A DNA stretch of 64,000 bases from Alsobacter sp045348435 (GTDB lineage: Bacteria; Pseudomonadota; Alphaproteobacteria; Rhizobiales; Beijerinckiaceae). The stretch spans positions 4,340,001-4,404,000 of the forward strand of contig NZ_CP157484.1 of assembly GCF_045348435.1 (NCBI RefSeq), written 5' to 3'. Below, in pieces: positions 1-8,519 of this stretch; within the stretch, counting starts at the first letter, position 1, and each line of letters starts with the position of its first letter. Both the position numbers and the translations under genes were made by a program. A model generated the notes under the pieces. The model worked only from the letters and a program-made list of their open reading frames with translations, searched no databases and was not told the origin of the DNA.

Positions 1-543
1 AGGCCAGCGCTCGCCGAAGCGCGGCGCCATGCTGTCGTAGAGCTCGGCCCGCTCGTCCGACGGCAGCGCCGCCAGAAAGGCGCGCCCCATCGCGGTCGTC
101 GCCATTGGGATGCGCGAGCCGATGTCGAGGCGCACCGTGAGGGCCGTGTCGCTGCGCGCCTGGGCCACATAGATCATGCTGTTGCGGTCGCGCCCGCCGA
201 GCGCCACGGCCCCGCCGGCATAGTCGGCCAGCTCCTGCATGTGCGGCTGCGCGACATGGCGGATGCCGATATTGGCCAGCGCCGAGTAGCCGATCGCGAG
301 CGACGCGGGGGCGAGTTCATACTTGCCGAAGCGCGGGACAGCCGTGAGATAGCCGAGCTTCGTCAGCGTGTAGGTGAGCCGCGTCACGGTCGGCTTCGGC
401 AGGCCCGTGCGGGCCGCGATCTCGTGGTTGCCGAGCAGGCCGTCATGGGGCCTGAACGCCCGCAGGACGTCCAGTCCGCGCGCCAGCGCCACCACGAATT
501 TGCGGTCGCCCTCCGCGCTGTCGTCCTCGTCCCGGTCCGGCAT
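1..543 (-). CDS. IclR family transcriptional regulator (C-terminus beyond window)
   Basis: The reading frame starts at the ATG complementary to 541-543 and runs off the left edge, so only about 181 residues are visible. It begins MPDRDEDD. Residues about 15-80 form the IclR winged helix (ARGLDVLRAF, then PKPTVTRLTYTLTKLGYL), followed by the start of the ligand-binding domain (MATTAMGRAFLAALP). IclR proteins are dimeric regulators that sense small catabolic acids and commonly control the neighbouring operon. It is divergent from the acyl-CoA ligase gene with about 100 bp between them. A promoter-like element and a perfect palindrome at 628-642 lie in that gap, which suggests direct control of the fatty-acid-type operon. 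Effector unknown. Confidence 0.9.
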   Translation of the reverse strand, partial: MPDRDEDDSAEGDRKFVVALARGLDVLRAFRPHDGLLGNHEIAARTGLPKPTVTRLTYTLTKLGYLTAVPRFGKYELAPASLAIGYSALANIGIRHVAQPHMQELADYAGGAVALGGRDRNSMIYVAQARSDTALTVRLDIGSRIPMATTAMGRAFLAALPSDERAELYDSMAPRFGERWP

Positions 544-574
544 CCCGCTCCTCTGGTCCGCCCTCGCCGGGGCG

Positions 575-604
575 TTGACAGGAAGCTCACCAGACTTCTA
601 GCCT
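575..604 (+). promoter_or_regulatory. Candidate sigma70-type promoter of the acyl-CoA operon
   Basis: A perfect TTGACA at 575-580 is followed after 18 bp by TAGCCT at 599-604. Predicted transcription start is near 611, placing the palindrome at 628-642 just downstream, a position suited to repression. The spacing and -10 match are only moderate. Confidence 0.4.
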
Positions 605-627
605 GCTCGTCAAGATGCGAAACGCCA

Positions 628-642
628 TTCCGCACTGCGGAA
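628..642. promoter_or_regulatory. Palindromic operator, TTCCGCA-N1-TGCGGAA
   Basis: The two 7-base arms are perfect inverted repeats with one central base. The site lies between the divergent IclR gene and the acyl-CoA ligase, immediately before the ligase start. IclR-family operators are commonly short palindromes of this size. Binding by the adjacent IclR protein is inference. A shorter relative, TTCCG-N2-CGGAA, lies at 2355-2366. Confidence 0.5.
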
Positions 643-645
643 CTG

Positions 646-2346
646 ATGGGAGGCAGACGTGACCGCTCGGCCCGCGACGGATCAGACCGCGTGACCGGGC
701 GCGCCCCTTTCGCGTGGGAAAAATCCTATGCGCCCGGCGCCCGCTGGGACGCGCCGATCGCGCGCTGCACGCTGCCGCAGCTGCTCGACCGCGCGGTGGC
801 CCGCTATGGCGACGGCGTCGCGATCGAGTTCCGCGACGTGAGCCTGAGCTTCGCGGAGCTCGGCCGCCGCGTCGACGCGATGGCGGCCGCCCTGCTCCGC
901 GCCGGCCTGGGGCCCGGGGCCACGGTGGCGCTCTATCTGCCGAACACGCCCTGGCACCCGGCGGCCTTCTTCGGAGCCAGCCGGGCGGGCGCGCGGATCG
1001 TCCATCTCAGCCCGCTCGACGCCGAGCGCGTGCTGGCGCACAAGCTGCGCGACAGCGGCGCCCGCACTCTCTTCGCCACCGATCTGGGGACGAGCCTCCT
1101 GCCCACGGCGGTCCGCCTGCTCGACGCCGGGCTGCTGGACCGCGTCATCGTCGGCGAGGACGCCGCCTGGGGCGGGGACGGCCCCAGGACGGCCCTGCCC
1201 GACCGCCCGGACGTAATCCCGGTTTCGCGCTTCGCGGCCGCCGCGAGCCCGCCCCCGTCCTGGCCGGAGCAGTCCATCGACGACGTCGCGCTGCTGCAAT
1301 ACACCGGCGGGACGACCGGCCTGCCGAAGGGGGCCATGCTGACCCACGGCAACCTGACCGCGGCCGTGTCGATGTACAACGCCTGGCTGGAGGGCCAGGG
1401 CCTGTCCCGGCCTGGCGCCGACCGGGTCATCGGCGTCCTGCCTCTCTTCCACATCTACGCGCTCACCACGATCCTGCTGCGCCAGATCGACCGGGGGAAC
1501 ACCATCCTGCTGCGCGCCCGCTTCGATGTGGAGCAGACGATCCGCGACATCGAGCAGGGCCGCGCGACCTCCTTCCCGGGCGTCCCCACGATGTGGATCG
1601 CGCTCGCCAACCATCCGGGCGTCGACAAGGTGGACTTCTCGTCGATGATCCATTGCGCCTCCGGCGGCGCGCCCCTGCCGGTGGAGGTGGCGCGGCGCTT
1701 CGAGCGGCTCACCGGCCGCAGGCTGGTGGGCGGCTGGGGCATGACCGAAACCTCACCGGCCGGCACGAACCTCCCTGAGAACGGCCCGTCCAAGCCCGGC
1801 ACGATCGGCATCCCGCTCCCCGGCGTGGAGCTCGACATCGTGTCGCTGGACGACCCGACGCGCACGCTGCCCCCCGGCGAGGTGGGCGAGTTGCGCGTCC
1901 GCGGGCTCAACGTCACCAAGGGCTACTGGAACCGCCCGGAGGAAACCGCGCAGTCCTTCGTGGGCGACCGCTTCCTCACTGGCGACGTCGGCTATATGGA
2001 CGAGGACGGGTTCTTCTTCATCGTCGACCGCAAGAAGGACATGATCATCTCGGGCGGCTTCAACGTCTATCCGCAGATGATCGAGCAGGCGATCTACGAG
2101 CACCCCGCCGTCGCCGAATGCATCGTGCTCGGCGTGCCGGACGAGTACCGGGGCGAAGCCGCCAAGGCCTTCGTGACCCTGCGCGACGGCGCCGAGCCGT
2201 TCTCGATGGACGATCTCAGGCTCTTTCTCGCCGACAAGGTCGGCAAGCACGAAATGCCGACCGCGCTGGAGTTTCGGGCCTCGCTGCCGCGCACTCCGGT
2301 CGGCAAGCTCTCGCGCGCCGAACTGCGCAAGGAAGCCTCGCCCTGA
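646..2346 (+). CDS. Long/medium-chain acyl-CoA synthetase (AMP-forming)
   Basis: An ANL-superfamily ligase of about 566 residues that activates a carboxylic acid to its CoA thioester through an acyl-adenylate. The P-loop motif YTGGTTGLPKG sits near residues 219-229, followed by GWGMTETSP, the hinge/ATP region FLTGDVGYMDEDG, and the C-terminal DRKKDMIISGGFNVYP. The conserved lysine region near the end (TPVGKLSRAELR) is present. The frame is open much further upstream, but that part overlaps the IclR gene on the other strand. The ATG at 646 gives a normal length, and a GTG at 691 is the alternative. It heads a run of beta-oxidation genes, so its substrate is probably the acid degraded by them. 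Confidence 0.85.
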   Translation: MGGRRDRSARDGSDRVTGRAPFAWEKSYAPGARWDAPIARCTLPQLLDRAVARYGDGVAIEFRDVSLSFAELGRRVDAMAAALLRAGLGPGATVALYLPNTPWHPAAFFGASRAGARIVHLSPLDAERVLAHKLRDSGARTLFATDLGTSLLPTAVRLLDAGLLDRVIVGEDAAWGGDGPRTALPDRPDVIPVSRFAAAASPPPSWPEQSIDDVALLQYTGGTTGLPKGAMLTHGNLTAAVSMYNAWLEGQGLSRPGADRVIGVLPLFHIYALTTILLRQIDRGNTILLRARFDVEQTIRDIEQGRATSFPGVPTMWIALANHPGVDKVDFSSMIHCASGGAPLPVEVARRFERLTGRRLVGGWGMTETSPAGTNLPENGPSKPGTIGIPLPGVELDIVSLDDPTRTLPPGEVGELRVRGLNVTKGYWNRPEETAQSFVGDRFLTGDVGYMDEDGFFFIVDRKKDMIISGGFNVYPQMIEQAIYEHPAVAECIVLGVPDEYRGEAAKAFVTLRDGAEPFSMDDLRLFLADKVGKHEMPTALEFRASLPRTPVGKLSRAELRKEASP

Positions 2347-2354
2347 CCGGCGTC

Positions 2355-2366
2355 TTCCGCACGGAA
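2355..2366. promoter_or_regulatory. Short palindrome TTCCG-N2-CGGAA
   Basis: It lies in the 71-bp gap between the acyl-CoA ligase and the first acyl-CoA dehydrogenase. It shares the TTCCGCA half-site with the palindrome at 628-642 but has tighter spacing. It may be a second site for the same regulator or chance. Confidence 0.25.
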
Positions 2367-2417
2367 TGGTTTAGGGATAAACGGTCTTAACGAGGCCAAG
2401 CCAACAGGACGCACGCC

Positions 2418-3617
2418 ATGGACCTGCGCTTCACCGACAAGGAGCTCGCCTTCCGGGACGACGTCCGCGCCTTCTTCAAGCAGGCGCTGCCGCCGCAGAT
2501 CCGCGACAGGATCACGTCCGGGCATCACCCCACCAAGGACGACCTCGTCACCTGGCAGCGCATCCTGAACGCCAAAGGCTGGGCCGTGCCCCACTGGCCG
2601 CGCGAGTGGGGCGGCACGGACTGGACGCCGGTCGAGCAGTATATCTTCCAGGAGGAGATGCAGATGGCGCCGGCCCCGCAGCCGCTGCCCTTCGGCGTCA
2701 ACATGGTCGCGCCCGTGATCTACACCTTCGGCAGCGAGGCCCAGAAGCAGCGCTTCCTGCCCCGCATCGCCAATATCGACGACTGGTGGTGCCAGGGCTT
2801 CTCGGAGCCCGGCGCCGGCTCCGATCTCGCCTCGCTGAAGACGCGCGCCGAGCGCCAGGGCGACCACTATGTCGTCAACGGCCAGAAGACCTGGACCACG
2901 CTGGCGCAATACGCCGACTGGATCTTCTGCCTCGTGCGCACCGACCCCGCCGCCAAGAAGCAGATGGGCATCTCCTTCCTTCTCATCGACATGACGACGC
3001 CCGGCGTCACCGTGCGGCCGATCCAGACCATCGACGGCGGGGCCGAGGTCAACGAGGTCTTCTTCGACGACGTGCGCGTGCCGGTCGAGAACCTCGTCGG
3101 CGAGGAGAACAAGGGTTGGGACTACGCCAAGTTCCTGCTCGGGAACGAGCGCGTGGGCATCGCCCGCGTCGGCGTCTCCAAGGAGCGCATCCGCCGCATC
3201 AAGCAGCTCGCCGCGATCGAACTCGCCGGCGGACGCCCGCTGATCGAGGACCGGCGCTTCCGCGAGAAGCTCGCCGCCGTCGAGATCGAGCTCAAGGCGT
3301 TGGAGATCACCCAGATGCGGGTCGTCGCGGCCGAGGGCCGGCGCGAGCGCGGCAAGCCGGACCCGGCCTCATCGGTGCTGAAGATCAAGGGCTCCGAGCT
3401 GCAGCAGGCCACCACCGAGCTGCTCATGGACGTCATCGGCCCCTATGCGATGCCCTATGACCCCCATTCGGAGGAAGGCTCCAACGAGCCGCCGGTCGGG
3501 CCGGACTGGGCGGCCATGATCGCGCCGAACTACTTCAACACCCGCAAGGTCTCGATCTATGGCGGCTCGAACGAGATCCAGAAGAGCATCATCGCCAAGG
3601 CCGTTCTGGGGCTCTGA
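2418..3617 (+). CDS. Acyl-CoA dehydrogenase, PimC-like large subunit
   Basis: 399 residues, an FAD-dependent dehydrogenase that would introduce the alpha,beta double bond into an acyl-CoA. Typical signatures are GFSEPGAGSDLASLKTRAE (about 127-145), the FAD-contact segment GQKTWTT, and the C-terminal IYGGSNEIQKSIIAKAVLGL. In medium-chain enzymes the catalytic glutamate occurs in YEG within this last motif. Here the residue is glycine (YGG), so the base must be elsewhere, as in isovaleryl-type or heteromeric enzymes. It is followed after 3 bp by a second, shorter dehydrogenase starting MDFDLTEEQ. This resembles the PimC/PimD arrangement of Rhodopseudomonas, which suggests a two-subunit enzyme. 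Electrons would pass to ETF. Confidence 0.85.
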   Translation: MDLRFTDKELAFRDDVRAFFKQALPPQIRDRITSGHHPTKDDLVTWQRILNAKGWAVPHWPREWGGTDWTPVEQYIFQEEMQMAPAPQPLPFGVNMVAPVIYTFGSEAQKQRFLPRIANIDDWWCQGFSEPGAGSDLASLKTRAERQGDHYVVNGQKTWTTLAQYADWIFCLVRTDPAAKKQMGISFLLIDMTTPGVTVRPIQTIDGGAEVNEVFFDDVRVPVENLVGEENKGWDYAKFLLGNERVGIARVGVSKERIRRIKQLAAIELAGGRPLIEDRRFREKLAAVEIELKALEITQMRVVAAEGRRERGKPDPASSVLKIKGSELQQATTELLMDVIGPYAMPYDPHSEEGSNEPPVGPDWAAMIAPNYFNTRKVSIYGGSNEIQKSIIAKAVLGL

Positions 3618-3620
3618 CAC

Positions 3621-4769
3621 ATGGATTTCGATCTCACCGAAGAGCAGCGGATGCTGAAGGACAGCGTCGGGCGCCTCCTCGCCGACGCCTATGACTTCGA
3701 CGCCCGCAAGCGCATCGTGGACTCCGAGCCCGGCTACAGCCCCGCCGTCTGGGCGCAGTTCGCCGAGCTGGGCCTGCTCGGCCTGCCCTTGGCCGAGGAG
3801 GACGGCGGCTTCGGGGGCGGACCTGTCGAGACCATGATCCTGATGGAGGCCTTCGGCCACGCCCTCGTGGTGGAGCCCTACCTCGCCACCGTGGTGCTGG
3901 CCGGGGGGCTCATCCGCCACGCGGGGAGCGCCGAGCAGAGGGCCGCGCATTTGCCCGCCATTGCGGCTGGCGAGTTGCGCATGGCCTTCGCGCATGCCGA
4001 GCGCCAGGCGCGCTACGATCTCTTCGACGTGGCCACGACGGCCACGCGCGACGGCGCGGGCTGGCGCCTCGACGGCCAGAAGGGCCTCGTGCTGCATGGC
4101 GACGGGGCCGACAGGCTCGTCGTCTCGGCCCGCACGGCCGGCTCCCCGCGCGACCGGGACGGGATCGGCCTCTTCCTGGTCGACGCGAACGCTCCCGGGG
4201 TGAGCCGCCGGGGCTATCCGACGCAGGACGGCCATCGCGCCGCCGAGATCGCGCTGTCGGGCGTGCACGTCCCCGGCGAGGCTGCGATCGGCGACCCCGG
4301 CGCGGCCCTGCCGCTCATCGAGCGCGTCACCGACGAAGCCATCGCGGCGCTCTGCGCCGAGGCGGTGGGCTGCATGGAGGAAATGCAGGCGATCACGGTC
4401 GATTACCTCAAGACGCGCCAGCAATTCGGGACGACCATCGGCTCGTTCCAGGCGCTGCAGCACCGCGCCGCCGAAATGGTGGTGGCGCTGGAGCAGGCCC
4501 GCAGCATGGCGATGTTCGCCACCATGACGGCGGCGTCGCCCGACCCCGCCGAGCGCGCGGCCGCAGTGGCGGGCGCCAAGGTGCAGATCGGCCGCTCGGG
4601 CCGGTTCGTCGGCCAGCAGGCGATCCAGCTCCATGGCGGCGTGGGAATGACCATGGAGTACAAGATCGGGCATTATTTCAAGCGCATGACGATGATCGAC
4701 ACGCTCTTCGGCGACGCCGACCACCATCTTTCCCGGGTGGCGGACGCCGGCGGGCTGATCAACGTCTAG
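3621..4769 (+). CDS. Acyl-CoA dehydrogenase, PimD-like small subunit
   Basis: 382 residues of the acyl-CoA dehydrogenase fold, starting MDFDLTEEQRMLKDSV as is typical of PimD-type proteins. The N-terminal helical domain, middle beta domain (GWRLDGQKGLVLHGD, about 145-160) and C-terminal four-helix domain (QFGTTIGSFQALQHRAAEMV; QLHGGVGMTMEY) are complete. It ends without the usual catalytic YEG/YGG loop. Together with the 3-bp spacing to the upstream dehydrogenase, this points to a partner subunit in a heteromeric enzyme rather than an independent isozyme. Substrate unknown. Confidence 0.85.
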   Translation: MDFDLTEEQRMLKDSVGRLLADAYDFDARKRIVDSEPGYSPAVWAQFAELGLLGLPLAEEDGGFGGGPVETMILMEAFGHALVVEPYLATVVLAGGLIRHAGSAEQRAAHLPAIAAGELRMAFAHAERQARYDLFDVATTATRDGAGWRLDGQKGLVLHGDGADRLVVSARTAGSPRDRDGIGLFLVDANAPGVSRRGYPTQDGHRAAEIALSGVHVPGEAAIGDPGAALPLIERVTDEAIAALCAEAVGCMEEMQAITVDYLKTRQQFGTTIGSFQALQHRAAEMVVALEQARSMAMFATMTAASPDPAERAAAVAGAKVQIGRSGRFVGQQAIQLHGGVGMTMEYKIGHYFKRMTMIDTLFGDADHHLSRVADAGGLINV

Positions 4770-4800
4770 GCGCGGCCGTCCCGCCCCGCATTTCAGCCGT

Positions 4801-4823
4801 CCGCCCGCCCTGGCGGCCTTTTT
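4801..4823 (+). terminator. Weak hairpin plus T-run between dehydrogenase and flavoprotein genes
   Basis: A CCGCC/GGCGG stem (4801-4805 and 4812-4816) with a 6-nt loop is followed by CC and five Ts (4819-4823). The T-run leads directly into the ribosome-binding site GAGGA of the next gene, so if active it would act as a partial terminator or attenuator inside the operon. The stem is short. Confidence 0.3.
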
Positions 4824-4834
4824 CCGAGGAGCCG

Positions 4835-5803
4835 ATGCCGCTTCCCGCCATCCTGCAAGGCAGCCTCAGCCTGCCCGTCATCGGGTCGCCGATGTTCATC
4901 GTGTCGACCCCCGACCTCGTCATCGCGCAGTGCCTGGCGGGGGTGGTGGGGTCGTTCCCGGCGCTGAACGCCCGGCCCAAGGAGGAGCTGGAGCCCTGGA
5001 TCCTGCGCATCAAGGGCGAGCTCGCGGCCGCCCGCGCGCTGCACCCGGCGCGCCCGATCGCGCCCTTCGCGGTGAACCAGATCGTCCACGCCTCCAACGA
5101 CCGGCTCGACCATGACGTCGACCTGTGCGTGAAGCACGAAGTCCCCATCATCATCACCAGCCTGCGGGCGCCCGGCGCCGTGGTCGACCGCATCCACGGC
5201 TATGGCGGCCTCGTCTTTCACGACGTCATCTCGATCCGGCACGCCGAGAAGGCGCTGGCGGAGGGCGTGGACGGCCTCATCCTGGTCTGCGCCGGCGCGG
5301 GCGGGCACGCCGGGCCGCTCAGCCCCTTCGCGCTGGTGGGCGAGGTGCGCAAATTCTATGACGGCCCGATCATCCTGTCGGGTTCGATCGCCAACGGGCG
5401 CTCGATCCTGGCCGCCCAGGCGATGGGAGCCGACCTCGCCTATATGGGCACGCGCTTCATCGCCACTCGCGAGGCCAACGCCGATCCGCGCTACAAGGTT
5501 ATGATCGTGGACGCCTCGGCGGCCGACATCGTCTACACGCCGCTGTTCACGGGCGTGCCTGGCAACTACCTGAAGCCCAGCGTCGCCCTGCAGGGGCTCG
5601 ACCCGGACAACCTGCCGACGGCCGACAAGACCGCGATGAATTTCAGCGCCGGCAAGGGCAAGGCCTGGCGCGACATCTGGGGCGCTGGGCAGGGCGTGGG
5701 GCTGGTCGACGACGTGCCCGCCACGGCCGACCTCGTCGCCCGCCTGCGCGACGAGTATGCTGCCGCCCGTTCGGCCCTGGCGGCCCAGGCTTCGCCGTTC
5801 TGA
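4835..5803 (+). CDS. Nitronate monooxygenase (2-nitropropane dioxygenase family)
   Basis: 322 residues, an FMN-binding TIM barrel of the NMO/2NPD family. It begins with the substrate-loop sequence LPVIGSPMFIVSTP and carries the FMN phosphate-binding segments CAGAGGHAGPLSP (about 151-163) and SGSIANGRSILAAQAMGAD. Annotated members oxidise alkyl nitronates, but many NMO-like proteins embedded in acyl-CoA operons have no proven nitronate substrate and may instead be enoyl reductases or oxidoreductases. The start has a GAGGA ribosome-binding site 5 bp upstream. It lies between the dehydrogenase pair and the enoyl-CoA hydratase, so a role in the same fatty-acid-like pathway is likely. Confidence 0.8.
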   Translation: MPLPAILQGSLSLPVIGSPMFIVSTPDLVIAQCLAGVVGSFPALNARPKEELEPWILRIKGELAAARALHPARPIAPFAVNQIVHASNDRLDHDVDLCVKHEVPIIITSLRAPGAVVDRIHGYGGLVFHDVISIRHAEKALAEGVDGLILVCAGAGGHAGPLSPFALVGEVRKFYDGPIILSGSIANGRSILAAQAMGADLAYMGTRFIATREANADPRYKVMIVDASAADIVYTPLFTGVPGNYLKPSVALQGLDPDNLPTADKTAMNFSAGKGKAWRDIWGAGQGVGLVDDVPATADLVARLRDEYAAARSALAAQASPF

Positions 5804-5822
5804 CCCGGCCTTGGAGTGACCC

Positions 5823-6572
5823 ATGACAGATCCCATTCGCCGCTCCATGCCCGCTTCCGGCCTGCTCCAGCTGGAGATCAACCGCCCGGAGCGCCGCAAC
5901 GCGCTGAACGCCGCCGCCTATGAGGGCCTGATCGCCGGGCTGGCCGACGCCGCGGCGGACGACGCCGTCAGGGTCGTGGTCCTGACCGGGGCGGAGCGCT
6001 GCTTCACCTCCGGCAACGACATCGCCGACTTCATGACCCGGGCCGAGGAGCCCGGCGGCCACGCGGCGATCCGCTTCCTGCGCGCCATCGCGTCCTTCGA
6101 CAAGCCGGTCGTGGCCGCCGTCGAGGGCTTCGCCATCGGCATCGGCACGACCATGCTGCTGCATTGCGACCTCGCTTATGCGGGCCGCTCCGCGCGCTTC
6201 AAGCTGCCCTTCGTGCCGCTCGGCATCTGCGCCGAGGGCGCCTCGACGCTGCTGCTGCCCCAGGTCGCGGGCGCGAAGCGCGCGTCCGAGATGCTGCTGC
6301 TGGGGGAAGAGTTCTCCGGCGAGGCCGCCGCCCGGGACGGGCTCGTCAACGAGGCGGTCGAGGACGGCCAGGCCCTCCCCCGCGCGCTCGAACGCGCGAC
6401 CGCGCTCGCCGCCCTGCCGGCGCCCTCCGTGCTGGCCACCAAGGCGCTGCTGCAGAAGGCCCGCCGGGCCGCCACGCTGGAGACCATCGCGGCCGAGGCG
6501 GCGGAGTTCGACCGGCTGCGCCGGCTGCCCGAGACGCAGGCCCGCTTCGCGGCCTTCATGAGCAAGGGCTGA
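5823..6572 (+). CDS. Enoyl-CoA hydratase/isomerase family protein
   Basis: 249 residues of the crotonase fold. The first oxyanion-hole motif is ERRNALNAAAYEGL (about 24-37) with a second, GNDIADFM, near residue 66. VEGFAIGIGTTMLLHCDLAYA near 101-121 supplies the other backbone amide. The second catalytic glutamate position falls in FVPLGICAEGASTLLLPQ, where E is present within CAEGA. It would hydrate or isomerise the 2-enoyl-CoA made by the upstream dehydrogenases. It is the last gene of the operon and faces the dehydratase gene, with only 10 bp between the two stop codons. Confidence 0.85.
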   Translation: MTDPIRRSMPASGLLQLEINRPERRNALNAAAYEGLIAGLADAAADDAVRVVVLTGAERCFTSGNDIADFMTRAEEPGGHAAIRFLRAIASFDKPVVAAVEGFAIGIGTTMLLHCDLAYAGRSARFKLPFVPLGICAEGASTLLLPQVAGAKRASEMLLLGEEFSGEAAARDGLVNEAVEDGQALPRALERATALAALPAPSVLATKALLQKARRAATLETIAAEAAEFDRLRRLPETQARFAAFMSKG

Positions 6573-6582
6573 TCCCGGCGCG

Positions 6583-8307
6583 CTATCTCGGGAGCGGATG
6601 CTTTCGCAGGAAGTTGAAGTCGCAGCCGTGCTCGGCCTGGAGCACCTCGTCCCAGTAGAGCTTCTTGTAGCCGCGCTCGGGCGCCGCGTGGGGCGGGCTC
6701 CAGCCCTGTCGGCGGCGGGCGAGTTCGGCCTCGTCGACCAGCAGGTCGATGCGCCCCGCCGCGACGTCGAGCGCGATCCGGTCGCCGTCGCGCACCAGCG
6801 CCAGCGGGCCGCCTTCGGCCGCCTCCGGGCTGATATGCAGCACGATCGAGCCGAAGGCCGTGCCGCTCATGCGAGCGTCGGAGATGCGCACCATGTCCTT
6901 CACGCCGGCGGCCGCCAGCTTGCGCGGGATCGGGATGTAGCCGGCCTCCGGCATCCCGGGGGCCCCTTTCGGGCCGGCGTTCTGCAGCACCAGCACGTCG
7001 TCGGCCTTCACGTCGAGGTCCGGCGCGTCGAGCCGCTCCGCCATGTCGGCCAAGGACGAGAACACCACGGCCCGGCCCTCGTGCCGGAGCAGAGCCGGCG
7101 TCGCGGCGGCCTGCTTGATCAGCGCGCCGTGGGGGGCCAGGCTCCCGCGCAGCACCCGCAGGCCGCCGCCCTGGTGGATGGGCCGCGACACCGGGCGGAC
7201 GACGTCCTGCTCCCAGCCCGGCGGCGCGGCGTCGATCTCCTGGCCGAGCGTCCGGCCCGTGACGGTGAGGCTCTGGGTCTCCAGATGGCCGCTGATCTCG
7301 CGCAGGATCGCAGCGAGCCCGCCCGCGCGGTGCAGGTCCTCCATGTAGTGCTGGCCCGAGGGCTTCAGGTCGACCAGCACCGGCGTCTCGACGCCCATGC
7401 GGTCGAACTTGTCCATGTCGAGCTCGACGCCGAGCCGGCCCGCGATGGCCACCAGGTGGATGAGGCCGTTGGTCGATCCGCCGATGGCCTGCAGCACGCG
7501 CAGCGCATTGTCGAACGCGCCCGCCGTCATGATCTGCGACGGCCGAAGCCCCTCGGCGGCCAGCGCCACCGCGCGCGCGCCGGTCGCTTCCGCATGGCGC
7601 AGGCGGTCCGCGTCGACGGCGGGGATCGCGGCCCCGCCGGGAAGCATCATGCCCAGCGCCTCGGCGCAGAGCGCCATCGTGCTGGCGGTGCCCATCACCA
7701 TGCAGGTGCCAGGCCCCGGCGCGAGCTTGCCGCTGATCTCCTCGATCTCGTCCGCCCCGATGGCGCCCGCCCGGTGCTGGCCCCAGAGCCGGCGGCAATC
7801 CGTGCAGGCGCCGAGCCGCTCGCCCTTGTGCGAGCCGGTGATCATCGGCCCCGTCACGGTGAGGATCGCCGGGACGTCGGCGCTGCCCGCGCCCATCAGC
7901 AGCGCCGGAACGGTCTTGTCGCAGCCGCCGATGAGCACGACCGCGTCCATCGGTTGGGCGCGGATCATCTCCTCCGCGTCGATCGCCATCAGGTTGCGCA
8001 GGAACATGCTGGTGGGATGCGAGAAGGACTCGTGCATTGAAATGATGGGGAATTCGAGCGGCAGTCCGCCCGCCAGCATCACCCCGCGCTTGATCGCCTC
8101 GATCAGGTCCGGGACGTTCCGGTGGCAGGCGTTGTAGGCTGAGAAGGTGTTGGTGATCCCGATGATGGGCCGGGCGAGCGCGTCGTCCGAATAGCCCATC
8201 GCCTTGATGAACGCCTTGCGCAGGAAGAGCGAGAACTCCGCGTCGCCATATTGGGCGAGGCCCTTGCGCATGCCGGTCTGGGCGTCTGGCTTGGTCCTGT
8301 CCGACAT
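6583..8307 (-). CDS. Sugar-acid dehydratase, IlvD/Edd family (L-arabonate-dehydratase-like)
   Basis: 574 residues. The family dehydrates dihydroxy acids to 2-keto-3-deoxy acids with an Fe-S cluster and Mg2+. The three expected cysteines are visible: C61 in SAYNACHRN, C129 in GGCDKTVPA and C202 in GTCMVMGTAST. This pattern, plus the C-terminal tail HGCDFNFL, is typical of the sugar-acid branch (L-arabonate, D-xylonate, D-fuconate) rather than the branched-chain IlvD. I chose MSDRTKP as start because a GGGAG ribosome-binding site precedes it; an upstream in-frame ATG at 8358 would add 17 basic residues. It is divergent from an HpcH/HpaI aldolase, which could cleave its product. Confidence 0.85.
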   Translation of the reverse strand: MSDRTKPDAQTGMRKGLAQYGDAEFSLFLRKAFIKAMGYSDDALARPIIGITNTFSAYNACHRNVPDLIEAIKRGVMLAGGLPLEFPIISMHESFSHPTSMFLRNLMAIDAEEMIRAQPMDAVVLIGGCDKTVPALLMGAGSADVPAILTVTGPMITGSHKGERLGACTDCRRLWGQHRAGAIGADEIEEISGKLAPGPGTCMVMGTASTMALCAEALGMMLPGGAAIPAVDADRLRHAEATGARAVALAAEGLRPSQIMTAGAFDNALRVLQAIGGSTNGLIHLVAIAGRLGVELDMDKFDRMGVETPVLVDLKPSGQHYMEDLHRAGGLAAILREISGHLETQSLTVTGRTLGQEIDAAPPGWEQDVVRPVSRPIHQGGGLRVLRGSLAPHGALIKQAAATPALLRHEGRAVVFSSLADMAERLDAPDLDVKADDVLVLQNAGPKGAPGMPEAGYIPIPRKLAAAGVKDMVRISDARMSGTAFGSIVLHISPEAAEGGPLALVRDGDRIALDVAAGRIDLLVDEAELARRRQGWSPPHAAPERGYKKLYWDEVLQAEHGCDFNFLRKHPLPR

Positions 8308-8437
8308 CGGCGTCTCCCTGCTGCCTCGCCGCTTTCGCGGTCTGTTGTTCGCGACCACGCGTTTCTCGCACGTCTGGCGCGGCCCTTGATAGCCGGTTCC
8401 GGGGTCCCGACCTCAAAAGCGGACCTGCCATGAGCCA

Positions 8438-8482
8438 TTGACATCGTGACCGCCGGCATGGTCCACGCGCATCATGGTGGAC
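8438..8482 (+). promoter_or_regulatory. Possible promoter and operator in the dehydratase/aldolase divergent gap
   Basis: The 212-bp gap between the two divergent starts contains a perfect TTGACA at 8438-8443 reading toward the aldolase and an inverted repeat GTCCAC (8461-8466) / GTGGAC (8477-8482). The repeat covers the place where a -10 element would sit, and I see no good -10. The rest of the gap shows nothing recognisable. Confidence 0.25.
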
Positions 8483-8519
8483 ACGGCGCCGCCCGGCGCG
8501 CGAGACCGAGGCTGAACCC

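Noticed and set aside
6573..6593. Convergent terminator TCCCG-N11-CGGGA.
   Set aside because: Only 5-bp arms with an 11-nt loop overlapping a coding end, too weak to list as a feature.
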